Shown here piece by piece: positions 26,709-34,767 of a DNA stretch of 64,000 bases. The notes beneath the pieces are model-generated. The model did no database searches. It was not told the origin of the DNA and worked only from the letters and a program-made list of their open reading frames with translations. The stretch is from CAZYFH01 sp964646815 (GTDB lineage Bacteria > Acidobacteriota > Vicinamibacteria > Vicinamibacterales > UBA8438). The DNA is taken from positions 1 through 64,000 of the forward strand of contig CAZYFH010000010.1 in NCBI GenBank assembly GCA_964646815.1. Reading direction: 5' to 3'. The first letter of the stretch is position 1. Every line of letters starts with the position of its first letter. Position numbers and translations under genes: made by a program.

Positions 26709-28055
26709 ATGCCAACGAGAAGCACGCCGAGACATGGACTCGTCCTCACGCTCTTCCTCACGCTCTTCCTGACAACCGCCATCACGGCAGCCGACGACTG
26801 GCCACAGTTCCGCGGCCCGACGATGAATGCGGCAGTGGCCGACAACCCGAGCTTGCCCGAGCAGTGGAGCCAGACGGAGAACGTCGAGTGGGTCACGGAT
26901 ATTCCTGGTCTCGGGTGGTCGAGCCCGATCGTCTGGGGTGGTCGGGTCTTTTTGACGACGGTGACGGCGGCGGGTGACTTTGAGCTTCCGAAACCTGGAC
27001 TCTACGCGCCGCGCGGGCGGAGCGAGCCGCCGCCCGTGGAGCATGACTGGCGCGTCTATTGTCTGGATCTGGAGAGCGGTACCGTCGTGTGGCAGCGGTC
27101 GGTCAACGCCGGCGTCCCGGAATTTCCGCGGCACATGAAACACACCTACGCCTCGGAGACGCCGACCACGGACGGCGAGCGGGTCTACGCGGCGTTCGGC
27201 GACCTTGGGATCTTTGCCTTCGATATGGAGGGCAACGATGTCTGGAGCGTTCCGGTCCCCTACAAGCAGACGATGTCCGATTACGGGGCAGCGGCATCGC
27301 CGGTGTTGCACGAAGACAAGCTCGTTGTCCTCTACGACAACGAGGAGGCGTCCTGGATCGCTGCGCTCGATAAACGGACCGGTGAGGAGATCTGGCGGAC
27401 CGATCGTGACGAGGTGTCAAGCTGGGCCTCGCCCTTCGTCTGGGAAAACGACCTTCGGACGGAGATCGTCACGTCGGGCAAGAACCGGATCCGCTCGTAC
27501 GATCTGAACGGCGAGCTGCTCTGGCAGATGGACGGCCAGATGTCGTGGGCAGCTATCCCGACGCCGTTTGCCAGCCACGGACTCGTCTACGTGAACTCGG
27601 GGTACTTTGGGGATCAGCATCGGCCGGCGTTCGCGATTCGTCCTGGTGCGGGTGGGGACATCTCTCTACGCGCAGGAGAGAACGTGAACGACTACGTCGT
27701 GTGGTATCAGCCGCGGGCGGGCAACTACAATACCTCACCGTTGGTTTACGGCGACATCTACTACAGCCTGCTCGACCGCGGGTTCTTCGAGGCCTACAGC
27801 GCGCTCACGGGCGCACCGGTCTACGATCGCAAGCGGATCAGGGTTGGGGCCAGCTTTACGGCGTCGCCGTGGGCGTACAACGGAAAGATCTTCGCGCTCA
27901 GTGAACAAGGCGACACGTATGTAATTCGAGCCGGTGACACGTTCGAGGTCCTCGGCGTCAACAGTCTCGACGAGATGGCGATGGCATCGCCGGCGATCGT
28001 CGGCGACCGGCTCCTCATTCGCACCAGCAGCAAGCTCTACAGCATCCGGAAGTGA
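26709..28055 (+). CDS. Secreted PQQ-binding-like beta-propeller protein
   Basis: The protein has 448 residues with a signal peptide ending ITAAD. The mature start DDWPQFRGPTMNAAV is typical of PQQ-like propellers in this phylum. Blades carry CLDLESGTVVWQRS, ALDKRTGEEIWRTD, YDLNGELLWQMDGQ and SALTGAPVYDRKR. True PQQ-dehydrogenase active-site motifs are not seen. It is related in style to the protein at 13106-14419. The 296 bases before it hold no supported gene. Confidence 0.86.
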   Translation: MPTRSTPRHGLVLTLFLTLFLTTAITAADDWPQFRGPTMNAAVADNPSLPEQWSQTENVEWVTDIPGLGWSSPIVWGGRVFLTTVTAAGDFELPKPGLYAPRGRSEPPPVEHDWRVYCLDLESGTVVWQRSVNAGVPEFPRHMKHTYASETPTTDGERVYAAFGDLGIFAFDMEGNDVWSVPVPYKQTMSDYGAAASPVLHEDKLVVLYDNEEASWIAALDKRTGEEIWRTDRDEVSSWASPFVWENDLRTEIVTSGKNRIRSYDLNGELLWQMDGQMSWAAIPTPFASHGLVYVNSGYFGDQHRPAFAIRPGAGGDISLRAGENVNDYVVWYQPRAGNYNTSPLVYGDIYYSLLDRGFFEAYSALTGAPVYDRKRIRVGASFTASPWAYNGKIFALSEQGDTYVIRAGDTFEVLGVNSLDEMAMASPAIVGDRLLIRTSSKLYSIRK

Positions 28056-28124
28056 GATGCCTGTGTCGGGCCGCGAGTGAGAGGATTGCATCGGGCGCTG
28101 CACGTCCGCCATGCCTCAATGTTG

Positions 28125-28480
28125 CTAGAGGCCATACCAGTTGCCGTTGGGGCCTAGGAAGGTCAGGGAGGGTCCCCACCGCATCCCCTTCGGCTCCTAT
28201 TCGAATACGACCCCTCGGGACGACAATTCCCGGTGCATCCTCTTGAGGTCCACACCCTCGAAGACGATCGACCGCTTGCGTTCCTGGCAGTCTTTCATCA
28301 TCGACATCGGGTAGAGCACGAGCCTGGACTCGGCGCCGTCGGCGCCGACCTCGATCCGGCTCGCGTCGGGCCCCATGGGCTGGCGCCCGTGGACGACGAA
28401 ACCGACCTTAGTTCGTCCAGAAAGTGCGCGCCTCCTGCTGGTTCTCGACGTAGATGGCAGCGATTGCGATCCTCGTGGAG
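28125..28480 (-). pseudogene. Broken VOC (glyoxalase-fold) protein
   Basis: On the minus strand the pieces IAAIYVENQQEARTFWTN, KVGFVVHGRQPMGPDASRIEVG, RSIVFEGVDLKRMHRELSSRG and EPKGMRWGPSLTFLGPNGNWYGL add up to one VOC-family domain. They are broken by a frameshift near 28410 and an in-frame TAG at 28197-28199, and no start codon or SD is present upstream. The final stop is TAG at 28125-28127. The order and spacing of the pieces match an intact member of the family, so this is a recently inactivated gene or contains sequence errors. Confidence 0.68.
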
Positions 28481-28501
28481 TCCTCCGCTCAGCACATGGC
28501 T

Positions 28502-28930
28502 CTACTGCAACACCCACTGCACGCCGGCGACCATGGTCGCCGCGTTCAAACCGAGATTATCGCCTGCGGTGCCGGCGTTCGAGATGTGGTGATTGCGCAG
28601 TACGACGATCCAGTCGTGGCCCACGGCGCGACCAGTCGTAGGACGAAGCCGTAGCGGAGCGGGAAATTCAACGACCGATGAAGTTCGGCGATGGCGAGAC
28701 CGGTCCACCTGAGCCCAACGGCCGCGACGACATACGGCGTCCACGGACGATGATGCCAGAGGTGATAGGGGCCGCCGAGCCCGGCCACACCTCCAGCGAC
28801 CGCCGCGATGGGCCGGTAGTAGACGTGCAGCATGGCTTCGCCGTAGATCTCCAGGTGGTCTATGACGAACTGCGCGAGCTAGGGGGGAACACAACGAACT
28901 TCACGTCGCTGTCAATCTTGCCGTAGCCAG
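28502..28930 (-). pseudogene. Decayed membrane-protein gene (unidentified)
   Basis: Fragments in shifting frames read YGKIDSDVKFVVFPP, then after a C-run and a stop LAQFVIDHLEIYGEAMLHVYYRPIA, AAVAGGVAGLGGPYHLWHHRPW and YVVAAVGLRWTGLAIAELHRSL. Together they resemble one small protein with two hydrophobic segments. The break lies in a run of six C at about 28880. Between this and the TRAP operon (28931-29102) nothing supported remains. The family is not recognised. Confidence 0.42.
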
Positions 28931-29102
28931 GGACGCTGTGTGTTCACGAGTGGCCCCAGCCGCCGGCGAGGCGGGTGCCCTGGGCGCCAGCGGCGCCCGG
29001 GAACAATTGCGACGAGGAGCGCGACGACGGTCGCGTGCCGGAGAGGGCGGCGTATGGACGCCACCCATCGTCATCATCGTGTGCGGGTCGCGAGTCGCGA
29101 CC

Positions 29103-29633
29103 CTACAATTCCTTCGTTCGTGACGTCAATGCTGTGCGAACGTCGCTGACCACGAGCCGCACCATCTCGATCAACATCAGGCCAAATGACAGCGGCACCA
29201 TGGCGAGCACGGGGTAGAGCGGCCAGAAGCTGGTGCCAATCTGCATCTGTCGCCCACTCGTGTACCCCTGCCACGCAAATGCGGTGACGTGCCACAGGAG
29301 GAGAACAAAGACGAGCGCCTCCACCGCGACGACAACGGCGGCCACCGCGGCGTGCGCGCGCGGCGGCAGCGCGTCCTGGGCCATGCCGAAACGTGGGAAG
29401 GTGCCCTCACGATGGGCGAGCGGCAGCCCCCAGAAAACAAGCAACGGAAAGAGCAGGCGCTCGATGATGTTGTAGCCGCCCGGGACGAGGTCCGCTCCGA
29501 GCACATACCGCCCGAATACGCTGATGACCGTCATGATCAGCATGGCCAGCAAACAGAGCCCGGCGCCGGCGGATGCCATTCCGCCTTCGAGGCGTCCCAG
29601 CCACGTCCATGCTCGCGCCCAGCTCCCGCTCAT
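29103..29633 (-). CDS. dctQ: TRAP transporter small membrane subunit
   Basis: The protein has 176 residues starting at ATG 29633, which overlaps the stop of dctM by four bases (ATGA). Four membrane helices are visible (GAGLCLLAMLIMTVISVFGRYV, NIIERLLFPLLVFWGLPLAH, VVVAVEALVFVLLLWH, FWPLYPVLAMVPLSFGLMLIEM), with the DctQ pattern FGRYVL and GTFPRF. It is the small partner of the DctM permease in a sodium-driven uptake system for organic acids. Confidence 0.92.
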   Translation of the reverse strand: MSGSWARAWTWLGRLEGGMASAGAGLCLLAMLIMTVISVFGRYVLGADLVPGGYNIIERLLFPLLVFWGLPLAHREGTFPRFGMAQDALPPRAHAAVAAVVVAVEALVFVLLLWHVTAFAWQGYTSGRQMQIGTSFWPLYPVLAMVPLSFGLMLIEMVRLVVSDVRTALTSRTKEL

Positions 29634-30943
29634 CGCACGGTGCTCGGCAGCCACGTCACCACCGCAGGAAACCAGAGCATCGCCGCGGATACCAGGACTG
29701 CGGCGACGAGGGCAAACACTGAGGTCTTGCGAAACACCGGGCCGACCGGATAGTCGGACGCCGTCGAAGCAGCGTATGCGGCGAGGCCGACCGGTGGCGT
29801 GAGCAAACCCAGCGAGATCATGAAGCAGGCCATGACGCCGAACCAGAGCAGATCGACGTCGGTGGCTTCGAGAATCGGCATCAACACCGGGACCAGCAGC
29901 ACCATGACGGCAGCGGATTCCAGGAACAGACCAAAAACGAAGAACGCGCCGAGCAAGATCGCCACGACGAGCGTTGCGTTGTGCAGCAGCGGCTCGAGCA
30001 GTGCAAGTAGCTCGTGTGGCAGTCTCGACAAAGAGAGGAAGCGACCGAAGATCTGCGACCCGATCACGATCAGCATCAACATGGCCGTTACCCGCACCGA
30101 GTCCGCCAGGGCCAACGCGATGCCGTGGATATCGATGCGCCGCAGCGCGACCATACCGGCGAGCGCGGTGAACGCACCCAGCGCCCCGGCCTCGCCGGCG
30201 GTAACGATCCCGCCGTAGATGCCGCCAAAGACCACGGCCATCAGCACGACGACAAAGGCGAACGCCGACACACTCCGCGCTGTCAACACGCCGTTCTCCG
30301 GGTCTGCGACGGACGTCCGTCCCTCCATTGCGCCCGGTTCCACCTCGCCGTAGATCCACAAGCACCCGACATACACCGCGATGCAGAGGAGCGCCGGCAC
30401 CAGCGCGCCGATGAAGAGATGGCCGATCGAGACCGACGTTAGCGAGCCGTAGATGATCATGATCAGGCTCGGCGGGATGATTGCCGACAGCGAGCCCGCC
30501 ACCGCCGCGATGGCGACCGACATCCGCTGCGTATAGCCAAATCGCTGAAGCTGTGGCGCCGCCAGCGTGGCGAGCGCCGCCGAGGTGGCGGCACCTGATC
30601 CAGAGACCGCGCCAAGGAGGCCGCCCGAGACCACCGTTGCCACGCCCATCGGGAATCGGTGGTGTCCGGCGAGCCGGTAACCAACCCTGAACAGGTCGAC
30701 GACGACGCCACCCCGGAGGAGGACGTGCGCCATCAGCAGGTAGAGGGGGATGATCGAGAGGGAGTAGGTCGAGGCGGTGAAGAAGACGTTGCTGCCGATG
30801 ATGCCGGAAAACACCTCCGGTCCGACCCAGAGCGCGATCCCGAGGAGCCCGGAGGCAAAGAGCACGGTTGCGACGTGCTGGCCGAGTCCCAGAAAGAGGA
30901 CGAACCAGAGGAAGACGATCCAGATAATGAGCGCCTGCGGCAT
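29630..30943 (-). CDS. dctM: TRAP transporter large permease subunit
   Basis: The protein has 437 residues and about 12 membrane helices. DctM motifs are visible: FFTASTYSLSIIPLYLLMAHVLLRGG, VVSGGLLGAVSGSGAATSAALATLAAP, PPSLIMIIYGSLTSVSIG, and GLLTPPVGLAAY near the C-terminus. It forms the sodium-coupled translocation path. The start is 29 bases after the dctP stop. Confidence 0.95.
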   Translation of the reverse strand: MPQALIIWIVFLWFVLFLGLGQHVATVLFASGLLGIALWVGPEVFSGIIGSNVFFTASTYSLSIIPLYLLMAHVLLRGGVVVDLFRVGYRLAGHHRFPMGVATVVSGGLLGAVSGSGAATSAALATLAAPQLQRFGYTQRMSVAIAAVAGSLSAIIPPSLIMIIYGSLTSVSIGHLFIGALVPALLCIAVYVGCLWIYGEVEPGAMEGRTSVADPENGVLTARSVSAFAFVVVLMAVVFGGIYGGIVTAGEAGALGAFTALAGMVALRRIDIHGIALALADSVRVTAMLMLIVIGSQIFGRFLSLSRLPHELLALLEPLLHNATLVVAILLGAFFVFGLFLESAAVMVLLVPVLMPILEATDVDLLWFGVMACFMISLGLLTPPVGLAAYAASTASDYPVGPVFRKTSVFALVAAVLVSAAMLWFPAVVTWLPSTVR

Positions 30944-30972
30944 GGCTCAGGCGAGCCGAGCGCGGTCCCGCG

Positions 30973-32121
30973 TCACCCGTCGAGCTCGAGGTAGTCGCCG
31001 ACGCCGTCGGGCAATGCACCGCCTTCGGCCACCACGAGCTCCGCCCACAACCGAGCAGTGGCCCTCGCCGGGTGGCCGTTCGCCTCGGTCTGCTCAATCC
31101 ACTGCGTCCAGGTCTCGGCGGCGGCGCGGGCGATATGATCCCGCATCGTGTCCGGTAGCTCCCGCACCGGGACGAAGGTCGCCCCATTGGTTTGCGCCCG
31201 AACGCGGACGTCCTGGTCCTGCGCGTCAATCGACGCGGCGTTGCGGGTCGTGATCGCGCGGGCCACGCGGTCCCAGAGATCGCGCTGCTGGGGTGTCAGG
31301 CCATTCCAAGTGTGCTCCGTCACCGCGAGATAGCTCTGCCAGTGGCCGATCGCCACGTCGGTGACGGTGTAGGTGAGCAACTCCTCGAGGGAGTACGACA
31401 CCCAGTCGCCGATCGAGAGGATGATGCCGTCGATCGTTCCGCGGGACAGCGCCTCGTAGGCTGCCGCCGCCGGCATCGTCACCGGCGTGACACCGAGGCG
31501 TTCCAGGACGATAGTGTGCAGTGCCGACCCGGCGCGCACCGGGAGGCCGCGGAAATCCGCTGGGCTCTGTAGCGCGTCGCCCGTGGTGGAGATGGCATAA
31601 GCCCCTGTCGCGCCGAGGCCCCACGCGACGAGACCCTTGCGTGCGATCTCGTAGTCGTAGAACGTGACGCCCTCGGTCAGCTCTCGCTCGGATGCAAGCA
31701 GTCGCTGAAACGCGCGGGTGATTAACTGCGAATCCGTTCCATACGTTGGCAGCTGGGTGACATCTGACAACGGAAAACGCCCCTCGTGGTACGGAGCCAG
31801 CATCGGTGCGGCGACGCTGATCACGCCGCTCTCCAGGGCGTCGAGCTCTCCGCCCACCGCCACCAGTTCTCCGGCGTAGAAGCGGGTGAACGAGAGGTCC
31901 GACTCCGCCTCGATCGCATCGGCGAAGGGGTCCATGTAGCCGCCGACCCAGAAGTGCGTCCGGGACAGACCGGCGGAGATGGTGAGCGCGGTCGACGTCG
32001 CCGGCCCCGCGCCGCCCGCGCAGCTCGCGACAATCATCGCGCACGCGCCCACTGCGACGGCGAGGGCCAGACCAGTGGATATGCGCGGGCGGCGCCGCCC
32101 GCGCAGGAGTTCTCGTCTCAT
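30973..32121 (-). CDS. dctP: TRAP transporter solute-binding lipoprotein
   Basis: The protein has 382 residues with a basic N-terminus and lipobox VASCAG, so the binding protein is probably lipid-anchored instead of free. The DctP fold shows ADFRGLPVRAGSALHTIVLERLGVTPVTMPAAAAYEALSRGTIDGII, which contains the Arg that contacts the ligand carboxylate and the conserved helix. The ligand is likely an organic acid but cannot be fixed. It is first in a P-M-Q operon; P-Q-M is the more usual order. Confidence 0.9.
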   Translation of the reverse strand: MRRELLRGRRRPRISTGLALAVAVGACAMIVASCAGGAGPATSTALTISAGLSRTHFWVGGYMDPFADAIEAESDLSFTRFYAGELVAVGGELDALESGVISVAAPMLAPYHEGRFPLSDVTQLPTYGTDSQLITRAFQRLLASERELTEGVTFYDYEIARKGLVAWGLGATGAYAISTTGDALQSPADFRGLPVRAGSALHTIVLERLGVTPVTMPAAAAYEALSRGTIDGIILSIGDWVSYSLEELLTYTVTDVAIGHWQSYLAVTEHTWNGLTPQQRDLWDRVARAITTRNAASIDAQDQDVRVRAQTNGATFVPVRELPDTMRDHIARAAAETWTQWIEQTEANGHPARATARLWAELVVAEGGALPDGVGDYLELDG

Positions 32122-32184
32122 CGGTGCGATTCTACGCGAGCAACGGCGAGTAGGGGCCGCGGCCGGTACAATGCCGCGAAGACA

Positions 32185-32829
32185 ATGTTGGTGATCGTTA
32201 CCCGGACCGCCACGATCGTGTGCCTGTTGTCGCTGGCGCCAGCGGTCTCCGCCATCGCTTCGGAACGGTCGATTCTGATACTCGCACCGGTGGGCACTGA
32301 CGACCGGCTGGGCCCCGCCGACCAGGCGCTCCGATTCTGGAACGAGACCCTGTCGGACCTCGATGTCGATATGCGGCTGGCCAGTCCGCGGGTGGTTGTG
32401 GCATCACCGGCCGCTCGGGCGCTCGAAAACTACGCGCGACAGGTCGTGACACGGGCTGTCGGGCTGCCCGCCGGAGACGCGGAGCCGGATGCGCCGTCTG
32501 CGCTGACACGGCTCGATGCGGACATCGTCGTGCTCCTGTCCCGACAGGACATTACGTCGTTCACCTGGCCGATGCCGAGGATCGATCCGCCTCGTTACTT
32601 CGTGATCGTCCGATTCGTGCGCGGCCCCGACCGGAACGACCCGATGGTCACCCGCCACGTGGTCGCCCATGAGTTGGGGCACGCGCTCGGGTTGCTGCAC
32701 AACGACGACCCCCACGCGCTTATGTGCGGGCCCTGTCAGCCACTGACCACCGAAACCGACGACCGCGGCTTCCTCCCGCTTACGGATGTCGAGCGTGCTC
32801 GACTCGTCGACCTGTATGGGACCACATAG
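32185..32829 (+). CDS. Secreted zinc metalloprotease (matrixin/archaemetzincin-like)
   Basis: The protein has 214 residues from ATG 32185 with a signal peptide ending VSAIAS. The zinc site VVAHELGHALGLLH is the extended metzincin motif HExxHxxGxxH. It is followed by the Met-turn-like ALMCGPCQ. Two cysteines in CGPC may be a disulfide. The rest of the protein is short, so it is a small secreted peptidase. It faces dctP divergently, and an inverted repeat begins just after its stop. Confidence 0.84.
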   Translation: MLVIVTRTATIVCLLSLAPAVSAIASERSILILAPVGTDDRLGPADQALRFWNETLSDLDVDMRLASPRVVVASPAARALENYARQVVTRAVGLPAGDAEPDAPSALTRLDADIVVLLSRQDITSFTWPMPRIDPPRYFVIVRFVRGPDRNDPMVTRHVVAHELGHALGLLHNDDPHALMCGPCQPLTTETDDRGFLPLTDVERARLVDLYGTT

Positions 32830-32847
32830 CGGCCTCGAGAAGTAAAA

Positions 32848-32940
32848 GGCGCGCACGGCGCGCCTTGCGGGCGCGGAGCGGGGTTCTCGGAGGTCCCCGC
32901 GCAGCGTCCGTTGCGGGGTTCGGGGGCGCAGCCCCTGTCT
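32848..32940 (+). repeat. Inverted repeat, left copy (about 93 bp)
   Basis: This GC-rich block runs from GGCGCGCACGGCGCGCC to GCGCAGCCCCTGTCT. Its reverse complement recurs at 34664-34750 with scattered differences. Shared segments are TGCGGAGC-like, GGTCCCCGCG and CGGGGTTCGGG. The two copies lie on either side of the MBL gene. It contains a small hairpin of its own and looks like an extragenic repeat. Confidence 0.7.
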
Positions 32941-33187
32941 AGTTGATGACCTGATATAGTCGGCGTGCGTCGACGTTCTGTGGTTTGGTCTGCGTCTCGG
33001 ACGCGGGCCGTCAAGAAGCCGTGGTTCCTGCCTTCGTCGCGCTTCGGCCCTTCCGCTCGTCGTCTGTCCGGGACCCACGTCTGGCCCCTTGCGCAACGGT
33101 TCCCCGTCCGGCTGCAGTTCACCACATTGCCAACGTCCACGCGGCGGACCGCCTTGCGCGTTGATCCGTCCACAAAGGAGCTCCCTC

Positions 33188-34660
33188 ATGGCAAAGCAAT
33201 GGTCGTGCTGGCTGTTCGTTGTCGTCGCCGGGTTGTGCGGATGCGGGCCTGCCACCACGCCGGAGCTTCAGCTCATTCATGACGCGGCGGACGCCATAGG
33301 CGGCGTGGAGGCTGTTCGCGGGGCGGCCAACGTCACGATGGAGGGGAGCGGAACCACATACCAGCTCGGGCAGAACAACCGCCCGGACTCGGAGCCGCCG
33401 TCCGCGGAGGCGCAGTCGTATCGGTTCGCGATCGACCTCGAGAACCATCGATCGCGGCTGGGGATTGCCAGTCCGAACTTTGCGGGGGACATGGTGACCA
33501 CCGTGACCTCGACGGACGGGGATGTCGTGTACACCGTTGGACGCGACGGCCCGCGACGCACGGGCGGCGAGGCCGCTGGCGCGCGCCGTGTGCTCTACTA
33601 CCATCATCCGCTCGCGTTGCTCCGGGCGGCGCTGGCCGAGGACGTGAGCATGGCGGCGATCGTCAGCGACCTGCGTCAGGAGATGGGGCATGATGTCGTC
33701 GACATCACCACCGCCGACGGTGTCCGGCTCACGCTGCATGTCGATCTGGAGAACCGCCTTCCCCAATCGATCAGCTCGACGGGCTACAACTCCACCCTCG
33801 GGGACATCGTCACCACGACGACGTTCAGCGTCTACCGGGGCGGGGGCGGGTTTCGGCTGCCGCAGGGCATCGCCCGGACTGTAGACGGTGTCCCGAACCT
33901 CGACCTTCGTGTGACCCAGACCGTCAACGGGGAGATCCGCGACCTGGCCGCGCCGGGGAGCGTCGCGTCGGCCATCGAGCCGGAGCCGCCGCCGGCGAAC
34001 GTGGCGGTGGAGGAGCTGGCTGACGGCGTCTGGCTGCTGGGAGGCCAGTCCCACCACAGCGTACTCGTGGAATTCGACGAGTACACGACGCTGGTCGAGG
34101 TGCCGCAGCACGACCGGCGAACAATTGCGGTCATCGCGCAGGCACGAGAGTTGGTGCCGGACAAGCCGCTCCGCTACGCCGTGAACACACATCACCACTT
34201 CGATCACTCGGGCGGCGTGCGTGCCGCCATCGCCGAAGGCCTGACGGTGATCACCCACGCGACGAATCGGTCGATGTTCGAGGATCTGGCCGCCCGGGCG
34301 CACACCATCGTGGCGGACCACCTCGCCCAGAATCCGGCGACGCTGATGCTCGAAACGGTCGAGGGCGACGAGATGTACGAGCTGAGCGACGGCGACCGGA
34401 CGCTGCAGCTCTACCGTGTCGGCGACAACCCGCATTGCGACGCGATGCTGGTCGCGTATTTGCCGAGCGAGCGACTCCTCGTCCAGGCCGACATGTATAT
34501 CCCCGGGATCGGCGGTCCCTTCGCGGCGACGGCGGCCGCCCTGCTTGAGAGCGTCCGCGAGCGCGAGCTGAACGTGCGGAGCATCGTGCCTATCCACGGG
34601 GCGGTCGCGCCCCTCAGCGAGTTGGAGGAGGCGGTCAAGGCCCAGGCTGCCGGGGACTGA
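33188..34660 (+). CDS. MBL-fold metallo-hydrolase lipoprotein
   Basis: The protein has 490 residues, ATG after AAAGGAG. Lipobox VAGLCGC. The N-terminal half (about residues 20-290) is a beta-rich domain of unknown role. The C-terminal half (about 300-490) is a metallo-beta-lactamase fold with the zinc motif NTHHHFDHSGG, later HCDAMLVAY and the IVPIHGA end. Similar two-part proteins are common in acidobacteria. It is bounded on both sides by the inverted-repeat copies at 32848 and 34664. Substrate unknown. Confidence 0.84.
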   Translation: MAKQWSCWLFVVVAGLCGCGPATTPELQLIHDAADAIGGVEAVRGAANVTMEGSGTTYQLGQNNRPDSEPPSAEAQSYRFAIDLENHRSRLGIASPNFAGDMVTTVTSTDGDVVYTVGRDGPRRTGGEAAGARRVLYYHHPLALLRAALAEDVSMAAIVSDLRQEMGHDVVDITTADGVRLTLHVDLENRLPQSISSTGYNSTLGDIVTTTTFSVYRGGGGFRLPQGIARTVDGVPNLDLRVTQTVNGEIRDLAAPGSVASAIEPEPPPANVAVEELADGVWLLGGQSHHSVLVEFDEYTTLVEVPQHDRRTIAVIAQARELVPDKPLRYAVNTHHHFDHSGGVRAAIAEGLTVITHATNRSMFEDLAARAHTIVADHLAQNPATLMLETVEGDEMYELSDGDRTLQLYRVGDNPHCDAMLVAYLPSERLLVQADMYIPGIGGPFAATAAALLESVRERELNVRSIVPIHGAVAPLSELEEAVKAQAAGD

Positions 34661-34663
34661 TTC

Positions 34664-34750
34664 AGACAGGGGCTGCGCTCCCGAACCCCGCCGCAGTGGC
34701 TACGCGGGGACCCCGAGAGCTCCGCATCCGCGAGGCGCTCCGTGCGCGCC
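34664..34750 (-). repeat. Inverted repeat, right copy (about 87 bp)
   Basis: It begins AGACAGGGGCTGCG three bases after the MBL stop codon and ends GTGCGCGCC, 17 bases before the stop of the acylase gene on the other strand. It is the reverse complement of the copy at 32848-32940 with substitutions and small gaps. Confidence 0.7.
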
Positions 34751-34767
34751 TTGGCCGTTTCGCCAGC

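Noticed and set aside
33119..34597. 492-codon minus-strand frame opposite the MBL gene
   Set aside because: The plus strand has SD, lipobox and zinc motif; the reverse frame has none of these.
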